A DNA stretch of 64,000 nucleotides from Ampullaceana balthica. Its lineage: Eukaryota > Mollusca > Gastropoda > Lymnaeidae. Position 1 is the first letter of the stretch. Every line of letters begins with the position of its first letter. The stretch lies in NCBI GenBank assembly GCA_944989445.1, contig CALYLW010000334.1:182501-246500 (forward strand), given 5' to 3'. Both the position numbers and the translations under genes were made by a program. Of this stretch, positions 57,201-64,000 are shown one piece after another. Below the pieces are notes generated by a model. It was not told the origin of the DNA. It made no database searches and worked only from the letters and a program-made list of their open reading frames with translations.

Positions 57201-60200
57201 TTAATTTTACGTTACAAGATTTGACGGATACAACATACTACATACAACATACAAACAGTGTGAGTTAAATAAAAGCGTGTAAAAAGTTAATCAAAGTTGA
57301 GCCCAATGTAAGGGAAGCCACCCAATTTTATTATTGTTCATTTATTCTTGGTTAGCTGACTCGCCTCGTACCGCTTGAGATTTTCTTTTCTTCTATGATT
57401 CTATGTGATGAAATTGATCTTCAAAAAGTTCCACCGATTTCACCTCAAATACAACCCCGTTTGCACCGTGGATGATTTTCCAATTTTTTGTTAACAGCTA
57501 AACATTGTTCTTTCAGATATTGAACATTATGACGGCCCGCATGCAAAGTTTCAGGCGATCCCTGATGTACATAATTACTTCTCTCGCAGAAATTCAGAAC
57601 ACATAAGGATTTATTTAATTTTTCCTCATACACGTGCATGTATCGTAGATCAATGAGAACCGACCATTGCCCTACCATACAAATGATGAGACCCAAAATA
57701 TGAGTAAAATAGTGAAATGGGCGCGGTAACGGTTTCGTCATCATTTCGTCGACTACCACAGTGTCTATTTTATGACCATCCTCCCGACTACACAACGACG
57801 GTGGCCCGTGTGAACCAATGGCCATTGGTTTACAGAGCCATCTCCTGATATTGGTAGATTGGAGTGCATGACACGTAAGCAACCCGGCCAACATTTACCA
57901 AGGTTTGTTGACGTAGTGCGCCTCGGGTTGGGATACGGGCGCTACGAGTAACAAAACATCACCACCCACCGATGGCCTGTACCTTTCTCTCTCTAAACCG
58001 TTCGCGCATCAACAACAGCCGATCTGTATCTTCAATGCGCCACGTCAAGTGGTTGGGTGAAATAAGAGGCCAACCATAAACTCGCGCTGTCCCAGCTACA
58101 ACTTGACACCAACAATGTTTCTTTCAATACACAACGCAATTCTGCTTGACGGATTAATAACTTTAAGAGTTGATTGCGCAATCATGTAGAATTTTAAGAA
58201 TGGCGAGTCGGTAGGGAAAAGATTCCGACGCCAACAGACCGGGGCGGTGGGGGGGGGGAGCGAAGCAAAAATAACTAGATGAAATGAGGCTAGGAATAGT
58301 TGAAGGTTGTCAAAGGGTTGTAGAGTTTTTGGTGACAAGGCATGAGTTAAAATATGACGTCATAGAAAGTGCAGAGATCTTAAAGCATGTGAAATAAAAC
58401 GAGAGGAGTGCCTTTTACGTGTGTCCAATCTAATCATGATCAAACTTTTAAAATAGGAGAGGTAAATCGTGCAAAGTGATAAATTTTGGATAACATATCA
58501 CTTAAAAATACGCGTTGTTTGGTGGGGAATCTGAAGTTACTTTGTCAGGCCCACTTCTCTTCCGTGAAATATGTACAAGTAGGTCAGAGCTATGCAATGT
58601 CTACCTTCCAAACTAGCTGTCTGGCTGGTACCGGTACCTGAACAACTTTCCCCCGAGACAAAGCCAGCATTCCTGCACCAAGACTATGACAGACGAGATG
58701 GGGGAGAATAAGATGTGAAAATGAGTTTCTGAATGATGTGTTTCTTATTAGTTGGCGAAAACGCCATGGTGTGTGAGATCAAAGAATACAACTACAGTTT
58801 TGGTACAAAGATGGGAGTGAATTAACTTGGTTTAAATCAATGCCAGCCATTAACATCTTCATTTTTTGGGTAAAATATCAAATTCGTCGGGTAAAAACCG
58901 AATTTTTGACGTAGAAGGTGGCGACGGCCCAGACCTTAAGCCACAATTAGACCTCAAATAACATCAAAGATACTCTAAATAAGAACAAAAGTTGGCTAAT
59001 TATGTTTTGTTTTCCATTGAACCGTAGTTAGCTTATATATTCTTCTATTGCAGTGAAATGGAAATATTGGGAGTGGATATGAAATAACAGCTCAATACAG
59101 ACCAACGCGTTAGTGTCAATAAAAATAGTCATATATGAATATGCCCTCTCTCATGCAACTAATAATTTGCTTTACCACTTCACGAGAGAAAATAAAAAAC
59201 CATCCCTATAAAATAAAACATATAAATGTAATTTAAACCCTTACATTTAATATATGCGGTAACATTTGCATAAATATCACAAATCTGGTGAAAGCCCTCG
59301 GAGATTTTAAGGCACAAACATGATAAGAATGGTCGTTTGAGGCAGTGGCTACAGTAAAGCCAGCTGTACATTTAATCTCTGCACAACCTGATTGAAGTAC
59401 GTCATCCAGCTTTATGTGCAACGCAGGCTGAGGGGGGCCTCAGAGCCTTGCATTGGACATTCAACTCGATGACACAATCATTAGACAAAGTGGGATTTTA
59501 AAAGAGTATAAACAAATACCCTTCAATGTTTATTTTAAAATTGAAAGACAACTCGGTCCCCGACCCAATAAAACTTAATCAGCGCCACGATTCGTTCCAC
59601 ACACACAGACCGAAGTGTGTATATTTTTTGACGTTAAGCTCCGAGACATAACATTAATAACATCAGTAGCTTTATCAACAAAAGTAATTCACAAACACAT
59701 TTTAAACAAATTGAAGCGATCCACTCTGTATTGTAAGCCAGGTCATAAGAGTGTGATAGCTCGACCGCCCAATGAGAATGTTACATATTTAGTAGGGCTG
59801 CGGAAATTAACGATTAATTTCTCGATTAATCGTTACATTTTTTAACGATTACATTTTTTTAACGATTAATCGACCCCCCACTTATAAATGTACTGGAAGT
59901 CAAAAAGTAAAATATTTCGGTCGATAAATATAAACTAATTTCCGGACGATTACACGAACATTTTGGTTTTAAACTATTGACTGACGTGAATTTTCAAAAT
60001 GTTGGTAAAGGTTATTGTGGCCATTGAGAGAAATCGTTTGCCTACAATGCAATGTTCCCTCTAAGTCTAAGCTTCGTTGGTCCGTGTGCAAAGTTAAAAA
60101 AAAACAACTCGTGCGCAAAGTTGCACAACGCCCATTTTTTGTGCAATATTTTAAAAAAATTTGCTGCGCGCTGATTCTAAACTCGTGCGTGGCGTCGGTC

Positions 60201-63200
60201 AAATATCTGCGCAGCCGCGCTGCTTAAATAGAACATTGCTACGATGGTTCTAACACTTCGCTTTCATATCACCTGCAAACCAATTATCCACTACAGCATT
60301 AGAAACATCAGCTGAGACAATCTAAAGCTATGTGAACGATCTTTCAGCTCGGCTGGTTATATTGTCAATAAGAACCGCTCATCACTTGCACCAAATAATG
60401 TCTATACACTTCTCTGTTTGCGTTGTTGGTTATAATATGTCATATAAAGAAGAAATTCCAGTGTTATTTCGATTTTCGACCACTACTTTTAATAAATGTT
60501 ACTTATGACACAATAAATGTCAATTTTTGGCTTTAATCAAAATTAACGATTAATTTTCAAAATTAACGATTTAATTTAAACTAATAGTTAACAGCTCTAA
60601 TATTTAGTTGTCTTATAATCATTACAATAACTAATAATGATTATAAAGCATTACCCATATTTTGGCTAGGAAGCATTGTGGAACTTTAATTTGTACCCCC
60701 AAAACTGCAAAGGGGATAGATTAACGACCAAATAACTACTTTGATACGATATAGCAGTTTAAGGTCCTTTGCATAAACTTTCCTTCGCATGTGGTCCGGG
60801 GACAGATTTAATAACCACCTGAAATGGCATAGCCATAGTGACTAGTGAGTATAGTTTCTTGCTCCAAGGTAAATCCGTTCGCTATCTGGCAGCTACAAAT
60901 GCTTGTACAAGATGGCTATGCTTTCATAGTAGCAAAATGCATTGCAGAAACATTTGTGTATCCATAGGACTGGAGCCAATATTTTAAAGTTGTAAATTAA
61001 TTACCGCCATGAGTAGGGTTACACACTAAGTTTAATCCCTATCCACAGTGATTTCACAGTAATTTTCCTGGCATGTTTGAGTTGAATGTGTATGTAACAT
61101 ACATCAAGAATTGTTATTCTCTTCTGAATTGCAATTTAAAATAGATATAAAGACAACAAAATGCAAAATTGACACATGACAGAACAAAGCACCGAGTGGA
61201 CAAGCTTCAAAAGTTGGGTGAAAAATAATAAGAGCGGTAGCTCAGAGAACGAATACAATCTGTTCCGCCCGGTAGTACGTTTTAAGATGTGTACGTTTAA
61301 GGACATACGACTTCCCGGATACTTTTTTTTATGGGGGATTGTTCATTTGTACAAAGCTCTAAACAAGAAAAAAATAACTGCTTGAGAGGGTTGGAGCTCG
61401 TGTACAGAGAGGGGTTATAGTTATGCCGAGGAGGTGTTGAAGGGGTAAGATGGAGGTGGTATACAGATAAAGGATATGCCGAAGGGGTGAGATGGAAGTG
61501 GCATACAGAGAGAGGATATGCCAAAGAGGTAAGGGAGGTGGCATACAGAGCGGATTTTACAGATGAGGTATTGAAGAGATAGATGGAGGTGGAATGTGGA
61601 GGACACACACAAAACCATTTCTAATTGGTTGGTACTTGTTCAAAATGAATGTTCACAGCTCATAACAAAAATGGTTGACCGACAAATAGGCTCCGCCATA
61701 ACGACCCCGGTCAAAACGGCCCTGGACTAATAGTACAAATACAATCAAATACAGTGGAACCTCTCAAAACGAGCAAAAATAAATGTGAAAAAGTTGCTCT
61801 CTTAACGAGCGAGATTTCGCATAACGAAGTACGCAGACAGGGGAAGTACCTTTTTCCCAACATTCATTTGTGAGCCAGGACTTACGCTGGACAGTGGGCT
61901 GTGGATGTTACTAGCCCAGTGGGCTGTGGATGTTACTAGTCCAGTGGGCTGTGGATGTTTAGTCCAGTGGTCTGTGGATGTTACTAGCCCAGTGGGCTGT
62001 GGATGTTACTAGTCCAGTGGGCTGTGGATGTTACTAGTCCAGTGGGCTGTGGATGTTACTAGTCCAGTGGGCTGTGGATGTTACTAGTCCAGTGGGCTGT
62101 GGATGTTACTAGTCCAGTGGGCTGTGGATGTTACTAGGCCAGTGGGCTGTGGATGTTACTAGGCCAGTGGGCTGTGGATGTTACTAGTCCAATTTCATTA
62201 TTGCGTCTCGCCAAACACCATTGGATCGGGTGGCATTTCCTTGTGTGGTTGGGCAGTCCTATTCATGAATGACAGCCTTTGACACAGCTTTTGCACACGT
62301 GGTCAGTGTTTCCCACTTTTCTAGCCTTTCTTCTAGCTCTCCACGAGTCCAATGGGCTGTGGATATTGGCTACTCAGATCTAGGTGTTAACAGGGGTGGT
62401 ACCATTAACTGATTAAAGAAGAACTGGGTCTGTATACAACTGTATGGTGACTTTAGTTATTGAGAATAAGTTAAGGACCTAACCGTTTGTCAAAGAGTGC
62501 ACATGAGCTAGACTTCACAATAAAATATATGCTTCTGGGTATTTTATGAGTATGCATTTCTGAATTATATTTTAAATTTTTAAACATTTTTAAAAATTAA
62601 ATCATCTGGCTATGGGTTTGGGCTAAGCTGCTACTTCTCTCGCCAATAAATCGGTTCTGTCCAGCAGCGTCAGCTCCCCATGACCTGTGATAAACTGCAG
62701 GATTACCCTTCCGCCACATGCTTGGACATTTCCTACTTTTTCCGAAATGACACCGACCATCTTTGCTTTCAGAGAGGATTGACTCAGGGCCTCCAGGGAG
62801 AGACTAGAGTCGGTGAAGACAACTACAGCCGGTGAGACTTTTCTCTTAGCTAGGCGTCGGTGCACTTCTCTCAGGTCCTTGGGGATTGCTTCAAGCGTAG
62901 CGTCATGGCTAGTCGATGCTACACCACACAGGCCAGGCAACTCCATGCTGTCTGGTCCAGTTGGAGATATTTGATGAGCACGGTGTACCCACCTTTTCCG
63001 CCCGCGTAACAACACAAGTCACATGTCAAGACTTCAACCATGTAGTCTCCATTCGCTTCAATTATCTTCAGAGCTACATGGTACTAGCTGAGTAAATATA
63101 AATAACTCAATACATCATTTCACTTAATCTGCCTTGTACATTTTAATTTAGCCGTTGCTAATTTTATAAAAGAAATATCATATGATCACTGTAGTCTTTA

Positions 63201-63893
63201 GAGTGTTATTTTGTACTAGCCTGTATACACAGTTTTTCCCTGGGATTTCATAAGGAAAAAAACCCAGACTTCTCAATTCAAAGCTTCTTTTTTCGTACAG
63301 TAAAAAAAATTTCTGACAGTGGTTAATATTTTTTCCAAAAACTGTGTTCTTGGTCTCAATGATAATGACTTTCAAGCTAATATGCTTCATAATCTTTACT
63401 CCAAATATAAAACTAGCAAAAATAACTTCTCATTTAATTAAAACAAAGGAGATTTGATTTTGGTTAGGAAAAGCGCCGTAGCATTTTCTGAGTGGCCACA
63501 AGGGTGGCTAAAAATAAATTTAAGTGCTAAATGAGGTGTTGAATGCCCGAGTTCTAACATGAACAAAATAATTAAAAATTGCTAAAACTAGACATTCAAT
63601 AAAAATTCAAATTAATTGTACTTGTCAAATATTTCAATAAAAAGGTAACTGAAGTGTTAAAATTTTGATGATTTTTTTAAAATTCTGAAAATGAAAATGA
63701 CCTGAGGATTCCAAGACAGCCCAGTTGTGTGGAACTGTTTTATGTAGCCTTGAAGTTCAGTCAGAGTTGTAATCCATGCTCTGGTCCACTCCACATGTTT
63801 CACATCTTTCTCCTTGAAATCTTTTAAAACACGGTTGGTGTAAAATGTTCCCGCATCTGACATTTCTTTGACATAGGGCCCAGGTGCTGGTGT
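48210..63893 (-). CDS. CAP1: Adenylyl cyclase-associated protein (CAP), seven C-terminal exons
   Basis: CAP recycles cofilin-actin: it binds G-actin through its WH2 and CARP domains and speeds nucleotide exchange in the cytosol. Minus-strand exons: 63702-63893, 52661-52853, 52288-52469, 51869-51992, 49369-49451, 48651-48794, 48210-48290. Phases join cleanly to give 332 residues and a TAG stop. In order: [20 protein letters not shown] and [11 protein letters not shown] (end of the N-terminal helical-folded domain), [13 protein letters not shown], the WH2 motif [32 protein letters not shown], then the CARP domain with [66 protein letters not shown] and [10 protein letters not shown]. Human CAP1 has 475 residues, so about 140 N-terminal residues lie beyond the window. 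Symbol CAP1 is by homology; invertebrates usually have a single CAP gene. Confidence 0.96.
49590..49665 (-). mobile_element. SINE-tail fragment
   Basis: CTTATCTATTACAGAAGCTC then CTTCTATACAGAAGATTATTG is the reverse complement of the SINE tail. It is followed by TCTTGCATTTTTATTATAAG, shared with the fragment near 9440-9470, so this is a distinct family carrying the same tail. Confidence 0.6.
49685..51040 (+). pseudogene. LINE reverse transcriptase remnant in a CAP intron
   Basis: Plus strand, antisense to [23 protein letters not shown], a stop, [31 protein letters not shown], a stop, [33 protein letters not shown] (FADD catalytic motif), a frameshift, then a 260-codon open C-terminal part with [65 protein letters not shown] and [19 protein letters not shown], ending in TGA and an ATGATGATGAT tail. 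The 3' repeat tail and C-terminus suggest an RTE-X/CR1-like family. The 5' half is missing and it has at least three lesions. Confidence 0.92.
52661..52853 (-). CDS. CAP1: CAP exon with polyproline tract and first half of WH2
   Basis: 64 codons plus one base in phase 0 to 1. It encodes [20 protein letters not shown], then proline runs ([15 protein letters not shown], profilin/SH3 type), a Ser-rich linker and [14 protein letters not shown], the start of WH2. The WH2 motif continues in exon 52288-52469 ([15 protein letters not shown]). The upstream 10.8-kb intron ends with a roughly 300-nt pyrimidine-rich tract. Confidence 0.95.
52890..53215. repeat. GA-rich (polypurine/polypyrimidine) tract in the CAP intron
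   Basis: Plus strand is GAGAGAGAGGGAG-type; in the CAP transcript it is a roughly 300-nt pyrimidine tract ending about 40 nt before the exon acceptor at 52854. It opens a low-complexity Ser/Leu/Pro frame on the minus strand that is not a gene. Confidence 0.92.
53216..55805. other. CAP intron, unclassified part
   Basis: No transposon end recognised. The longest open frame of the window (54189-54836, minus, 215 codons from ATG) lies here in the same sense as CAP. It shows no family motif, is Ser/Phe/Leu-rich and contains chance-like low complexity, so it is not called a gene. Confidence 0.45.
55806..55990. repeat. 45-bp tandem repeat, four copies
   Basis: Units GCTGTCTAAAAGTCATGACA + CGCCTCTTTGATGTCTCGCA + CAGTA start at about 55806, 55851, 55896 and 55941, with single-base differences (last copy lacks one T). 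The minus-strand frame through it is a repeat artefact. Confidence 0.92.
56240..57060 (+). repeat. Long dispersed CGATCGAT-family repeat with tandem halves and Helitron-like end
   Basis: Two direct copies, about 56326-56495 and 56648-56845, of TTTAATTACGGTACATGCGA, TCGATCTGAAATTTTGATAC, GCTCGCTAGCTTACGAG and GCAGACACCACGAGTTAATA. Then GGCGCCGTAGGCGCC palindromes (56867-56882 and again about 56970), and an end CGGTCATTTTTGACGGGTGA then TACGCTAGT, resembling a Helitron 3' end. The first part is the reverse complement of 32000-32475. Confidence 0.8.
57061..57290 (+). repeat. Dispersed repeat, copy matching 4660-4880
   Basis: TTACGGTACATTCGATCGAT, GATACAATGCATTATCATCC, ACGATCTATCTGTGG, AAGTGGCTTAATTTTACGTT, ending TAAATAAAAGCGTGT. 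It is colinear with 4660-4880 apart from the GGAT microsatellite. Confidence 0.85.
57291..59792. other. CAP intron, less AT-rich, no repeat recognised
   Basis: About 2.5 kb with no transposon end. A minus-strand open frame at 57445-57894 (149 codons) has one hydrophobic stretch ([15 protein letters not shown]) but no known domain. It lies in CAP sense and could be an unrecognised exon, but I see no family evidence. Confidence 0.45.
59793..60599. mobile_element. hAT element, second copy of the 41471-42292 family, perfect TSD
   Basis: Left TAGGGCTGCGGAAATTAACG, right CTAATAGTTAACAGCTCTA. Flanked by identical ATATTTAG at 59785-59792 and 60600-60607, a perfect 8-bp target duplication. Orientation is opposite to the 41-kb copy. 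AACGATTAAT words lie in both ends. Inserted in the long CAP intron. Confidence 0.93.
60050..60238. mobile_element. Miniature element nested in the hAT copy
   Basis: Left CAATGTTCCCTCTAAGTCTA, right GCGCTGCTTAAATAGAACAT then TG. Flanked by CTACAATG (60042-60049) and CTACGATG (60239-60246), seven of eight identical, i.e. an 8-bp hAT-type duplication. Interior as in 41847-42031. Confidence 0.87.
60608..61383. other. CAP intron, nothing recognised
   Basis: Unique-looking sequence. A 69-codon open frame at 61176-61385 has no recognisable motif. Confidence 0.4.
61384..61608. repeat. Degenerate GGTGGCATACAGAG-type tandem repeat
   Basis: Four or five diverged units of roughly 40-55 bp with GAGATGGAAGTGGCATACAG, GGATATGCCGAAGGGGT and variants. 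Divergence is much higher than in the other arrays, so it is older. Confidence 0.75.
61677..61870. mobile_element. Two adjoining transposon end fragments
   Basis: GACCCCGGTCAAAACGGCCC then TGGACTAATAG is the end seen at 12365-12745. About 20 bp on, CAGTGGAACCTCTCAAAACG with GCTCTCTTAACGAGCGAGA and GCATAACGAAGT looks like one end of a Tigger-like Tc1-mariner element. No opposite end of either was found. Confidence 0.55.
61897..62192. repeat. 25-bp minisatellite, about 12 copies
   Basis: Unit GTGGGCTGTGGATGTTACTA + GTCCA, near-perfect; some units have GGCCA or GCCCA, one has lost five bases (ATGTTTAGTCC). A single related unit (AATGGGCTGTGGATATTGG) is at about 62352, detached by 150 bp, so the array once extended further or has been split. 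Confidence 0.95.
62193..62622. other. CAP intron spacer
   Basis: Contains only the detached minisatellite unit near 62352. Confidence 0.4.
62623..63015 (-). pseudogene. Retroelement RNase H domain fragment
   Basis: The 130-codon minus-strand frame ends with [18 protein letters not shown], then [18 protein letters not shown] and [11 protein letters not shown]. These match the second half of retroelement RNase H: the (S/T)DS.S.L.AL strand-helix and the W.PGH.G..GNE.AD.LA motif, here eroded (ITGHGEL..DRTD). This is typical of I-clade LINEs, which carry RNase H after reverse transcriptase. The N-terminal part is not convincingly homologous. No RT domain is nearby, so it is a fragment, in CAP sense within its intron. 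Confidence 0.72.
63016..63701. other. CAP intron, 5' part
   Basis: The donor GTCATT of the exon ending at 63702 opens this intron on the minus strand. Nothing else recognised. Confidence 0.45.
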
Positions 63894-64000
63894 CTGTTGA
63901 GAGGAAATATATTAGGAATATAATATAGTGTCTTAGATACCAGGGTCATTTAAACAGAAAAAAACAACAACAACAAAAAATAAACAACCAAACAGTGAAC

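Noticed and set aside
57445..57894. 149-codon minus-strand open frame
   Set aside because: No domain recognised; only one hydrophobic stretch. Kept as a note, not as a gene.

Overview
The window looks like animal nuclear DNA, most likely from a gastropod or other mollusc. It is AT-rich, has two intron-rich genes with GT..AG splice sites, and is crowded with non-LTR retrotransposon remnants, tRNA-derived SINEs, terminal-inverted-repeat (TIR) elements and minisatellites. There are no operons, no ribosome binding sites and no CRISPR array. The mollusc assignment is inferred from protein similarity and overall repeat character and was not tested by a search.

Two host genes can be read, both on the minus strand. 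(1) 22817-29585 holds ten exons of a TMEM241/SLC35D4-type Golgi nucleotide-sugar transporter. About 260 residues from the start codon are in frame, and only the last transmembrane hairpin is missing. A 35-residue segment that fits that hairpin lies just downstream but on the PLUS strand (22491-22594), which suggests an inverted terminal exon. (2) 48210-63893 holds seven exons of adenylyl cyclase-associated protein (CAP): end of the N-terminal helical domain, polyproline, WH2 and CARP domain to the stop codon. The N-terminal exons lie beyond the window. Further minus-strand exons at 15693-15791 (stop codon plus AATAAA), 20769-20856 and possibly 20459-20518 are the 3' end of a transcription unit I cannot name. 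It may be the tail of the transporter gene.

The rest is mobile DNA and its debris. 1-13 kb: minisatellites, a hAT miniature element with a perfect 8-bp target duplication (1180-1385), a large inverted repeat (3842-4318) and a dispersed repeat family. 15.9-20.4 kb: a dead LINE, a hAT-like element with internally repeated ends, and a pogo/Tigger-like element stacked head to tail. 26.1-27.5 kb: a decayed piggyBac copy in a transporter intron. 30.5-34.3 kb: an array of nested palindromes, a LINE 3' end and GGGGCCGTCCATAAATGACG-type TIR elements. 36.8-40.1 kb: a LINE split by a TIR element, which is itself split by a hAT element that carries a smaller hAT element. 41.5-43.9 kb and 59.8-60.6 kb: hAT elements that carry a second miniature element at the same internal position, so the composite spread as one unit. 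49.7-51.0 kb: a LINE inside a CAP intron. 62.6-63.0 kb: a retroelement RNase H fragment.

I found no defence system, biosynthetic cluster or coherent novel gene system. The most interesting points are the inverted transporter exon, the layered insertions that give a relative order of element activity, the composite hAT family, and the palindromic array.
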